In this document: positions 35,285 to 43,290 of the stretch, in pieces
Position numbering within the stretch: position 1 is the stretch's first letter
How the letters are laid out: the number at the start of each line of letters is the position of its first letter
NCBI RefSeq assembly: GCF_910578445.1
Contig: NZ_CAJTQC010000012.1
Span: forward strand, 12,989 to 76,988
Length of the DNA stretch: 64,000 bases
From: an uncultured Duncaniella sp.
GTDB lineage: Bacteria; Bacteroidota; Bacteroidia; Bacteroidales; Muribaculaceae
Direction: 5' to 3'
Program-made: the position numbers and the translations under genes
The notes under the pieces: model-generated
What the model was told of the DNA's origin: nothing
Database searches by the model: none
Seen by the model: only the letters and a program-made list of their open reading frames with translations

Positions 35285-36289
35285 TTAAAACAACTTATAC
35301 GCGAATCTTACGCTGACAACCGGATAGACCTTGAAAGTTGTCATCAGGTCGACATAGTCGCCCGGCTTACCCTTGATATTGACCACATCCTTTGTCAGAT
35401 TAGTGCCGTCGTGGGTGATGAGCGAAGGCGAACCGCCCCAGATCATCATGCCGCAGTCCACATCGAGCGTAAACCGCTTCGACTTGCCGAGGTCGCCGGT
35501 GTAGCCCAGCCCCACGTAGGGCTTGAATGCGTTGACAAAAGCCGAAACCTTGACCATGCCGTCGGTGTCGGGCTGCATCATATAGGGCTTTCCGTCCTTG
35601 AAGTCGCCGACATGGATACCCATGTGACCCTCGGTCTCGAGGTCGGCGCGGAGATCGTCGACAAGGAACGGGTCGAGATACGTGTCGCCGAAAATAGGTT
35701 TGTCGATTGCATCGTCGCTCATGATGAAGTCATAGAAGTTATTGTAGATATTGACAGCCACGAGCGACGGCATCTCGCCCATAGTGTTGAGCGCCTTGGC
35801 CACCTTGCGCGATCCGGCATAGAAACCCACCGTAGCTCTCCAGCCCTTTGTCTTCCAAGGATAGATGTCGAAGAGCATCTTGAAATTGGTCATGGTCGGC
35901 TTGCCGTCGAGCTCCACGCGGTCATCGACATCGATGCCTGTCAGACGGTGCATATAGTTCTGAAGCTTCTCGAAATTATTGGCTGTCACCCCGGCGCCGT
36001 CGGAATAGCTCTGAAGGCTGAACGACATCGGGAATGCGATATGGGGCGTGAAGTCGACACCGGCCCTGACGCGGACATAGTCTGTCACATGGGTCGAAAG
36101 GTCAAGTCCAAGACCGGTCGAACCGACGGAGACTCCGACATCAAGATGGCGGAACACATTGCGCTCCTTCGCTCCGAACGACATCTGGGCCTCACGGTCG
36201 CTCACCTGCGCATGAATCGCGCTCACTAAAAACAATCCGGTAATTACGGCAGTAATCCTGCGGACAACTCCCTTTGTGCTGTGTGTCAT
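35285..36289 (-). CDS. predicted outer-membrane beta-barrel protein, family not recognised
   Basis: 334-aa protein with a signal peptide (cleavage after about residue 27, SAIHA-Q). Alternating hydrophobic/polar strands such as YVRVRAGVDFTPHIAFP, GWRATVGFYAG and FKPYVGLGYTGD, and a C-terminus VVSVRFAYKLF ending in Phe, are those of an outer-membrane barrel. I do not recognise the family. Monocistronic, transcribed away from the large lipoprotein gene; its -7 element is about 75 nt upstream. Its stop lies about 30 nt from the repressor operon promoter. Confidence 0.75.
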   Translation of the reverse strand: MTHSTKGVVRRITAVITGLFLVSAIHAQVSDREAQMSFGAKERNVFRHLDVGVSVGSTGLGLDLSTHVTDYVRVRAGVDFTPHIAFPMSFSLQSYSDGAGVTANNFEKLQNYMHRLTGIDVDDRVELDGKPTMTNFKMLFDIYPWKTKGWRATVGFYAGSRKVAKALNTMGEMPSLVAVNIYNNFYDFIMSDDAIDKPIFGDTYLDPFLVDDLRADLETEGHMGIHVGDFKDGKPYMMQPDTDGMVKVSAFVNAFKPYVGLGYTGDLGKSKRFTLDVDCGMMIWGGSPSLITHDGTNLTKDVVNIKGKPGDYVDLMTTFKVYPVVSVRFAYKLF

Positions 36290-36361
36290 GCTGATATGTG
36301 ATGGTTTTATTTCTTAATATTTATGTATGCTTTGATTGCATTTGTTGACAAATTCGTCGTG

Positions 36362-36369
36362 CAAAGTTA
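36362..36369 (-). promoter_or_regulatory. -7 element of the outer-membrane protein gene
   Basis: On the - strand TAACTTTG, exact consensus, 72 nt ahead of 36289. Confidence 0.5.
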
Positions 36370-36429
36370 CAAAATTCTTCCAAATTTCCGAAAATTTAAA
36401 CAGCGAAACATTTTTTCCGTTAAAACTTG

Positions 36430-36458
36430 TTGCGTTTCGCATATTTTTACTACCTTTG
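36430..36458 (+). promoter_or_regulatory. promoter of the lipoprotein-ompA operon with long leader
   Basis: TTGC (36430-36433), 17-nt spacer, TACCTTTG (36451-36458). The predicted start near 36465 leaves a leader of about 257 nt before the ATG at 36722. The leader contains an AT-rich 9-bp inverted repeat (36581-36589 with 36603-36611) and an A-rich stretch just before the start; I see no gene in it. Confidence 0.6.
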
Positions 36459-36721
36459 CCACCTGATAAGATTATCAACGTGGAATTCAACATTTACTCT
36501 AACTCAAGCTATGACGACAACCGAATTTTCACTTTCAACTTAAACCACCAATAGAATAGATCACTGACGTTGCAGCAGGATATTATATATTTCTAAGGTT
36601 ATTATATAATACTACCAACGGTAAAAGTGCTACCCCACAAGCACATAATTGCCGGGAAAGACATACACACGGATTCAATAATTTATAACGACTAATACAT
36701 ATTTAAATTAAACAAACTGTA

Positions 36722-39292
36722 ATGAAGAAAAAATTCATCCCAGGTCTGCTTCTTTTGGCGCTTACTGCCGGAGGATTCAGCACGTTTACTTCATGTAAGG
36801 ATACAGACGAAGATCTGTATACCAACCTTCGCGGTGAGCAGGTTAGCCTTCAGGCTGCTCTCGATGCCCTGAAGGACAAACTTACCAACTGCAGTTCAAA
36901 CTGCCAGAGCGAAATCCAGCGTCTTGAAGCACTTATCAATGGCAAGCCTCATTACACAGAATCTGAGATTAAGGGTTGGATTACTGAGCTCACCAATCAG
37001 TATGCAACTCAGGATGCTCTAACACAGCTTGCCAATCGTGTTGCAGCTCTTGAAGGTAAAGAACCCGGAGGAAACGACCAGTTCAAGCCTGAAGATGTTG
37101 CAACTCTTACCGATCTTATCGCTATCGCTAACCAGCTCAAAGCATTAGTAGGTGAAAACGGAACTATAGCAAACCTTTCGACTGAAATCGCCAATCTTGA
37201 AAAGATTCTCAACGGCGACGGAACTAATCCCGGCCTCATCTCTACTGTCGACGGTCTTGCAAAATGGTTTGAAAATATCGGTCTTACAGTTGAAGAATTC
37301 CAGACTTACGTAAAGCAAGGTGAATTTATCTTCAATAATAAGACTGCCCTTGAAACTCTTGTAAGACTCCAGAACGAAGGAACTCTTAACGAGAACGCTC
37401 TCAAGGCTCTTAATGAAGTCTATGCTGACCTCGCAGGCATCCAAGAGATGTACAATACAATCTGGAATGGTGCTGAAGCTCCTGCCGACGGATGGTGGAA
37501 CTACGCAGAGGTTATGCAGAACATCAAGAACAACTCTGCTGCCATCGCTGAACTTCAGAACGATGTTGACGCTATCTTCAACCGTCTCAACGACTTGGTA
37601 ACAAGCCTCATCCTCCAGTCTGCATCAAACCACCTCTACGGTACATTCAACACACCCTTCGGCATCAACTCAATGGTGCTCATGGCCAACTTCGGTCACC
37701 TCGCTACTCAGGCTGAATCATTCCCTGTTTCGACTGCCAAGGATATGGGTGCAGAATGCTACTCTGACTCAAACATCGACTGGTCTTCAATCACATCTGA
37801 CAAGTATGACCTGAATTCAACAGTTCTCGCCTATACTGTCAACAACGGTCAGGCTACTCTCGGTAACCTCTGGTTTACTGTAAACCCCGGAACTGTCAAC
37901 CATCTCGACAAGGCCGGTTTCGCACTCGTCAACAGCCGTGAAGAAGTTTCAAAAGTAAACCTCGTTGACATCACTAAGGACGACGAAACTCTCATCAAGT
38001 TCGGTGTTAACTCAAACTCTCGTGCAGCAGGCAACGGCAATGGTCTCTACCGCGCTGAAGCTACCGTAGCCCTCGACGACCTCGACGCTATCAAGGTCAA
38101 CATCGAATCAGGTCTCGCACAGTCACTCAAAGACGCTGTCAAGAACCACACTGCAGCCGACATGGCTCACCTTCTCAAGGCTATCTACAGCCAGCTCCAG
38201 AACGTATGCGACGCTAACGCACTCCGCTACACTTACGAAGCTGTTACCGGCAAGAACGAACAAGGCTACACCAAGGTTGAGCAGAAGGTTTATTCTAACT
38301 ACGGTCTTGCTGCAACTGCCTTCAAGCCCCTCTCGTTCGCTACCCTCAAGGGCGAATCGTTCCGTCACCTCCCCACTATTTCGCCTATTGAAATCGACAA
38401 GTCACTCGTTGACCTCAACCTCAAGCCCTTCGAAATCGGCAATGTATCACTTGACGTAGAACTCGACCTCGGCAAGATTGAATTTGACGAAGTTGGTGAA
38501 ACTATCATCGAAGTCAAAGTTCCTTCTAAGTTCGATCCTATTACCGGTGAAGCTACTGAATATACTACTGAAAAGGTAAATATCACTAAAGACCTTCAGC
38601 AGATTGTCGACAAACTTCAGGCTTCTGTTAACGAATGGTTCGAAGGCAAGGTTGGCGAACCCAGCCTCAACGAAAAGCTCCAGCAGCAGATCGAAGCAGC
38701 TGTCGACGCAGCATTCAACGGTCCTGACGGTCTTATCGCAAGCATCGAAAATCAGGTTAACGACATGATGGGCAGCATTCAGGATAAGCTCGACAACCTC
38801 GTTGACGACATCAACAACGACTACATCAACAAGGTCAACAAGCTCATCGACAAGTACAACTCTGTTGCTAACCGCATCAACAAGATGCTCGACGATCCCA
38901 ACCACTATCTCCAGAGCGTAATGTTCCTCCGCAAGGCCGACGGCAACCTCGGTTTCCTCAGCACCGACTCTAAGCAGCCCTCACAGTTCAAGGGTAACGG
39001 CGAAGCTATCGAGCTTTGGGCCACTACCTACAACTTCGAGACTGTCTGCCCCGCATTCAAGAAGATTGTCGGCGTTGTCAAGGTTACTGACAAGAACGGC
39101 AATGAAAGAACTGACCTCAAGAATGCTGCTAACGCAAGCATGGCTAAGGTTCTCGACGGTCGCGTAAACCGCGTGGCTCTCGACGTTCGCGGCGCCAAGG
39201 GTGGTGTCTTCACCTACGAAATCGCTTATCAGGCAATGGACTTCACCGGTCACACTTCAACTGTTAAGTGCTACGTACAGGTAATCCGCTAA
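36722..39292 (+). CDS. large coiled-coil lipoprotein, very highly expressed, function unknown
   Basis: 856-aa protein. The signal MKKKFIPGLLLLALTAGGF is followed by a lipobox (TFTSC) and an acidic start to the mature protein (KDTDEDLY), which favours surface exposure in Bacteroidetes. Heptad-like coiled-coil segments fall at about residues 40-75, 125-190, 250-300 and 625-740; an NCSSNC motif is near residue 57. The last 120 residues look like a beta domain (GGVFTYEIAYQAMDFTGHTS). Codon use is strongly biased (AAG, AAC, GAC, CTC, CGT), unlike most neighbours but like the ribosomal genes and the next gene. It is 39 nt ahead of the OmpA-family gene. Possibly a structural envelope component; no family is recognised. 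Confidence 0.75.
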   Translation: MKKKFIPGLLLLALTAGGFSTFTSCKDTDEDLYTNLRGEQVSLQAALDALKDKLTNCSSNCQSEIQRLEALINGKPHYTESEIKGWITELTNQYATQDALTQLANRVAALEGKEPGGNDQFKPEDVATLTDLIAIANQLKALVGENGTIANLSTEIANLEKILNGDGTNPGLISTVDGLAKWFENIGLTVEEFQTYVKQGEFIFNNKTALETLVRLQNEGTLNENALKALNEVYADLAGIQEMYNTIWNGAEAPADGWWNYAEVMQNIKNNSAAIAELQNDVDAIFNRLNDLVTSLILQSASNHLYGTFNTPFGINSMVLMANFGHLATQAESFPVSTAKDMGAECYSDSNIDWSSITSDKYDLNSTVLAYTVNNGQATLGNLWFTVNPGTVNHLDKAGFALVNSREEVSKVNLVDITKDDETLIKFGVNSNSRAAGNGNGLYRAEATVALDDLDAIKVNIESGLAQSLKDAVKNHTAADMAHLLKAIYSQLQNVCDANALRYTYEAVTGKNEQGYTKVEQKVYSNYGLAATAFKPLSFATLKGESFRHLPTISPIEIDKSLVDLNLKPFEIGNVSLDVELDLGKIEFDEVGETIIEVKVPSKFDPITGEATEYTTEKVNITKDLQQIVDKLQASVNEWFEGKVGEPSLNEKLQQQIEAAVDAAFNGPDGLIASIENQVNDMMGSIQDKLDNLVDDINNDYINKVNKLIDKYNSVANRINKMLDDPNHYLQSVMFLRKADGNLGFLSTDSKQPSQFKGNGEAIELWATTYNFETVCPAFKKIVGVVKVTDKNGNERTDLKNAANASMAKVLDGRVNRVALDVRGAKGGVFTYEIAYQAMDFTGHTSTVKCYVQVIR

Positions 39293-39331
39293 TCGAATCG
39301 TCAAGGCTCAAATCTTTAGAAAACTAAAAAC

Positions 39332-40486
39332 ATGAAAATTAATAAGTTATTTCTAACAGCCTCACTCGCCCTCTGTGCAGCCTTCACGGCTAACGCACAG
39401 GAGGCGCAGGAGGAGACAGAATATGTCTTCCAGCCCCACTGGTATGTCCAAGGACAGGTTGGTATGCAGGAGACCTTGGGAGAAACCAGCTTCGGCAAAC
39501 TCGCATCGTTCAACGCACAGGTTGGTGTAGGCTACCGCTTCAACCCCGTACTCGGCGCACGCCTCATCTTCAACGGCTGGACCTCTAAGGGTTCAATCGA
39601 AGTTGACGGCAAGCGTTCTGACTGGAAGTGGAACTACGTAGCTCCCACCGTCAACGCCACTGTTGACCTCGTTAACCTCATCGGCGGTTTCAACCCCGAG
39701 CGTCCCGTCAATGCCGGCATCTTCGCCGGTATCGGCGCTAACATCGCAGCCCGCAACGGCGAAGCCAACGACGTAAACAACGCCCTCAAGGCAAGCGTCT
39801 ATGGCGATCTCGACGCTGCTGCCCGCCCCAATGTGCTCCGCAACATCTGGACCGGCACAAAGGCTCGCTTCGTAGGTCAGTTCGGCGTATATGCTGACTA
39901 CAACCTCACCAGCAACATCAAACTCGGCCTCGAACTTCAGGCCAACGTCCTCCCCGACGGCTACAACTCAAAGAAGGCAGGCAACGCCGACTGGTATTTC
40001 AACGGCCTCGTAGGCGTGAAGTATGCTTTCGGAACAACCTTCAACAAGCAGAAACGCAAAAAGTGCTGCGCAGCTACAGCCGAACCCAAGATCATCGAAA
40101 AGATCGTGGAAGTTCCCGTAGAGAAGATCGTAGTCAAGGAAGTGATCAAGGAAGTGCCCGCACCCCTCACCCGCGACGTATTCTTCAAGATCTCTACCAT
40201 CAAGATTACAAAGGACGAAATGTATAAGGTGGCTGAAGTTGCCCGCTACATGAAGGCCAACCCCTCGACCAAGGTAACCGTTACCGGTTATGCCGACAAG
40301 GGCACAGGCTCAATGAAGCTCAACCTCCGTCTCTCGGCTCAGCGCGCCGAAGCAGTTGCCAACGCTCTTATCAAGGAACATGGCATCGCTTCTGACCGCA
40401 TCACAGTCAAGAGCATGGGTGAAGTAGAGGACCAGCCCTACTCAACTCCCGCCCAGAACCGTGTTGCAATCTGCATCGTTGAATAA
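39332..40486 (+). CDS. OmpA-family outer-membrane protein
   Basis: 384-aa protein: signal peptide (ending ANAQ, residue 23), an N-terminal beta-barrel of about 210 residues (WYVQGQVGMQETLG, AQVGVGYRFNPVLGARL), a short lysine/cysteine linker (KKCCAATAEPK) with a valine/lysine/glutamate repeat, and a C-terminal OmpA peptidoglycan-binding domain from about residue 285 (VTVTGYADKGTGSMKLN, LSAQRAEAVANAL, AQNRVAICIVE). Highly biased codons like the preceding lipoprotein gene. Links the outer membrane to the cell wall; probably one of the major surface proteins. Ends at a strong terminator. Confidence 0.92.
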   Translation: MKINKLFLTASLALCAAFTANAQEAQEETEYVFQPHWYVQGQVGMQETLGETSFGKLASFNAQVGVGYRFNPVLGARLIFNGWTSKGSIEVDGKRSDWKWNYVAPTVNATVDLVNLIGGFNPERPVNAGIFAGIGANIAARNGEANDVNNALKASVYGDLDAAARPNVLRNIWTGTKARFVGQFGVYADYNLTSNIKLGLELQANVLPDGYNSKKAGNADWYFNGLVGVKYAFGTTFNKQKRKKCCAATAEPKIIEKIVEVPVEKIVVKEVIKEVPAPLTRDVFFKISTIKITKDEMYKVAEVARYMKANPSTKVTVTGYADKGTGSMKLNLRLSAQRAEAVANALIKEHGIASDRITVKSMGEVEDQPYSTPAQNRVAICIVE

Positions 40487-40519
40487 TCCACGATTCAGAC
40501 ACACATAAAACCCTCTGTA

Positions 40520-40557
40520 TCGGGGCTGTGCCGAAAATGGCACAGCCCCGATTTTTA
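40520..40557 (+). terminator. terminator of the lipoprotein-ompA operon
   Basis: Perfect 13-bp GC-rich stem (40520-40532 with 40539-40551), 6-nt loop, then a T run. Confidence 0.9.
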
Positions 40558-40591
40558 ACATAGATTTCTTTCGGTTTAGTATTTTTTGTCG

Positions 40592-40599
40592 TAATTTTG
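40592..40599 (+). promoter_or_regulatory. -7 element of the secreted CTD-protein gene
   Basis: TAATTTTG, exact TAnnTTTG, 58 nt before the ATG at 40658; TTTC about 22 nt upstream may be the -33 box. Confidence 0.5.
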
Positions 40600-40657
40600 C
40601 AACTCGAAAAAAAATATTCTTTGACATTTTTTTAATTTACCCATCTCCGATTTAGAA

Positions 40658-41830
40658 ATGAAGAAACTCATCACAACATTCGTCGCCACAGCTATAGCTC
40701 TCTCCGCCTCGGCTAAGATTGAAGGTGACGGATACTACCGCGTCCAGAACTACAAGACCGGACGTTACATCTACGTACTTGACGACAAAGGCGAACTCAA
40801 CTTTCAGGCAACGACAGCCGAACTCGGAGCACTCCAGCTCTATAAGAACTATGAAAATACCATCTCAGACCCATCGACAATCATCTATGTAAAGGACCTC
40901 AACGGCAAAAATCAGGATTTTGACCTCCAGACACAGGGGACCGGAGTGAAAACAATCATCGACTACCCCGTCAGCATCCGCCTTGCCAATGCCAAGCTCG
41001 GCACTTACATGGTCTTCGGACGCAACAGCGGCATGACACGCTACATCGGCGACGCCACCGAGTCGGACTCCGAGCGCGGATATGTCACCTCGATGGGCAA
41101 CGGCGATTATTTCCGCTGGTATTTCCACCCCGTCACCACAGACGAAGACAACTATTTCGGCATCCTTCCCGAGTTCAATGACGGCAACGACTTCTATGCC
41201 TCGCTCTATGCCGACTTCCCCTTCTCATGCCATTCAGAGGGAATGACCGTATATTACGTGACATCATATGCCGACGGAGTCGCATATATCTATCCTATCG
41301 AAGGCACAGTGGCCAAGGGAACACCGGTCATCGTCAAGTGCTCGTCGCCCTTCACTGCCGGCAACAAGCTCAGTCTCGGTGGCGAGGCTGCCCCCGTCAG
41401 CTCAAACAAGCTCAAAGGTGTCTACTTCAACAACACCAGCCTTCTTCACAAGAATCTCACTCCAAATGATCCCGAGACTATGCGAGTGCTCGGTAGACTC
41501 TCCGACGGCTCGATCGGCTTCGTGAAAAGCACTGAAGTCAACCTGCCTCGCAACAAGGCATATCTCGTAGTCCCCGCAGGCTCGCCCGATGAAATCAGAA
41601 TGGAAGTCGCAAGCTCAGGCATCACCGACATTACAGCCGACAGCAACGCCGCAACCATCAGCGTCAACGGTCTCGATGTCTACGTAGAGGGTGCAGCCGT
41701 GGCTGAAATCTACAGCGTCACCGGCCAGCTTATCGCACGTGGCAACGGAAACGGACATCTGTCAGTCCCGACCCCCGGCATCTATATCGTCAAAGCCGGA
41801 ACAACCGTCCGCAAAATCATGGCACGCTAA
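40658..41830 (+). CDS. secreted protein with type IX-like C-terminal sorting domain
   Basis: 390-aa protein with a signal peptide (MKKLITTFVATAIALSASA). The body starts GDGYYRVQNYKTGRYIYV, a pattern of small beta-trefoil or lectin-like modules, but no firm family. The last 45 residues (VAEIYSVTGQLIARGNGNG, then LSVPTPGIYIVKAGTTVRKIMAR in two parts) resemble the type A C-terminal domain of type IX secretion substrates, which would place it on the cell surface. Similar C-termini also occur in Bacteroidales lacking a working type IX system, so export by that route is uncertain. Own promoter and terminator. Confidence 0.75.
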   Translation: MKKLITTFVATAIALSASAKIEGDGYYRVQNYKTGRYIYVLDDKGELNFQATTAELGALQLYKNYENTISDPSTIIYVKDLNGKNQDFDLQTQGTGVKTIIDYPVSIRLANAKLGTYMVFGRNSGMTRYIGDATESDSERGYVTSMGNGDYFRWYFHPVTTDEDNYFGILPEFNDGNDFYASLYADFPFSCHSEGMTVYYVTSYADGVAYIYPIEGTVAKGTPVIVKCSSPFTAGNKLSLGGEAAPVSSNKLKGVYFNNTSLLHKNLTPNDPETMRVLGRLSDGSIGFVKSTEVNLPRNKAYLVVPAGSPDEIRMEVASSGITDITADSNAATISVNGLDVYVEGAAVAEIYSVTGQLIARGNGNGHLSVPTPGIYIVKAGTTVRKIMAR

Positions 41831-41873
41831 ACTCCTGCCGGAATAAACCGGAGGATAAAAAAATATCTAAACA

Positions 41874-41920
41874 ACGCAGGATGAAATAACATTTTTCAGT
41901 TATTTCATCCTGCGTCGTTT
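41874..41920 (+). terminator. terminator-like hairpin after the secreted protein gene
   Basis: Perfect 17-bp stem (41874-41890 with 41899-41915), 8-nt loop containing five T; the following sequence is only weakly T-rich. Confidence 0.75.
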
Positions 41921-42028
41921 AGTTAAAATAACCTACACGGAAGGCTGACGGTTAAGAGTGTGTAAAAAATTTATTGTTAATTTTTTAACAGCCCCAATCA
42001 TATCTCCGGAAAACCCGACGGCGTATGC

Positions 42029-43123
42029 ATGCGTTTTACCAACATGAAAATAATATCAGCCGCGCTTGCAGCAACGGTCGTGACAGCATCGTGCGCAGGC
42101 ATAACAGACAAACACCTACAGACTATGGACAACGGAAATAATACGACAGACAACGTAAAGACAATCTATTTCGCAGGCGGATGCTTCTGGGGCACGGAAC
42201 ACTTCTTCAAGCAAATCGACGGAGTGGTCGGCACGGAGGTGGGCTATGCCAACAGCATTGTCCCCGACCCTACCTACAAGGAAGTATGCTCCGGACGCAC
42301 GATGGCGGCCGAAGGCGTAAAGGTGGAGTATGACAGCTCGCGCGTCAGCCTCCCTGCGCTGATACAGCTCTATTTCATGACCATCGACCCCACGTCGGTC
42401 AACCGTCAGGGCAACGACCGGGGGACACAGTATCGCACGGGCATCTACTACACCAATGACAGGCAGCAGCACACGGCGCTCGCCGAAATCGCAAAGGAGG
42501 CGCAGCTCCACCGCCTCCCGATAGCCGTCGAGGTGAAGAAACTTCAGAACTTCTATCCGGCCGAAGAATATCATCAGGACTATCTCGACAAGAATCCGGG
42601 AGGGTATTGCCACATAGACCCGCGATTGTTTGAAGTGGCACGGCGCGCGTCGAAACCGCGGCAGGCCGATGTCGACCCTTCGGCCTACAGCCGCCCCGAC
42701 AACACTCAGCTGCGCTCGCGGCTGACAGCCGTGCAGTATGCCGTCACTCAGGAAAGCGCCACAGAGCCGCCATTCCGCAACGAGTATTTCGACAATCATG
42801 AGAAAGGAATCTACGTCGATGTCACCACCGGCGAGCCACTCTTCGTGTCGACCGACAAGTTTGACTCCGGCTGCGGATGGCCGAGCTTCTCGCGTCCTAT
42901 AAGCGACGATGTGATAGTCGAGACGAGAGACCTCAGCCACGGAATGGACCGCACGGAAGTCAGAAGCCGTGTCGGCGACGCGCATCTCGGCCATGTGTTC
43001 CCCGATGGGCCTAAAGAGCGCGGAGGAATGCGATATTGCATCAACAGCGCGTCGCTCCGCTTCATCCCGCTCGACAGGATGGAGGCCGAAGGCTATGGCG
43101 CATATATCCCGCTCGTCAGATAG
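42029..43123 (+). CDS. msrAB: MsrA-MsrB fusion methionine sulfoxide reductase, lipoprotein
   Basis: 364-aa bifunctional enzyme that repairs S- and R-methionine sulfoxide in oxidised proteins. The N-terminus (MKIISAALAATVVTASC from residue 6) is a lipoprotein signal with Cys22 as the lipidated residue. The MsrA domain has GGCFWG with nucleophile Cys52; the MsrB domain has CGWPSFSRP and ends GGMRYCINSASLRF with its catalytic Cys. The ATG at 42044 may be the true start. It probably protects envelope proteins. Followed by a hairpin shared with the convergent transketolase gene. Confidence 0.95.
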   Translation: MRFTNMKIISAALAATVVTASCAGITDKHLQTMDNGNNTTDNVKTIYFAGGCFWGTEHFFKQIDGVVGTEVGYANSIVPDPTYKEVCSGRTMAAEGVKVEYDSSRVSLPALIQLYFMTIDPTSVNRQGNDRGTQYRTGIYYTNDRQQHTALAEIAKEAQLHRLPIAVEVKKLQNFYPAEEYHQDYLDKNPGGYCHIDPRLFEVARRASKPRQADVDPSAYSRPDNTQLRSRLTAVQYAVTQESATEPPFRNEYFDNHEKGIYVDVTTGEPLFVSTDKFDSGCGWPSFSRPISDDVIVETRDLSHGMDRTEVRSRVGDAHLGHVFPDGPKERGGMRYCINSASLRFIPLDRMEAEGYGAYIPLVR

Positions 43124-43161
43124 AGGCGGAAACCGCCTGAGCTGATTGACTCACGGAGCAA

Positions 43162-43196
43162 TAAAAAAGCCTGCGGTCCCTTTTGGGGTCGCAGGC
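43162..43196. terminator. terminator of tkt, possibly bidirectional
   Basis: 12-bp stem with two wobble pairs (43169-43180 with 43185-43196); on the - strand it is followed by TTTTTTAT, ideal for tkt. Confidence 0.8.
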
Positions 43197-43290
43197 ATTG
43201 ATATAATATAAGAACTATCGTTAGATTGGTTGCAAAGTTATGACAATTTCCGTTGTCATGCAAGCAACCGACGCTTATCGCTATGATTTT

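Noticed and set aside
36336..36554. 72-codon frame on + in the leader of the lipoprotein gene
   Set aside because: Overlaps the predicted promoter and lacks family features; AT-rich random translation.
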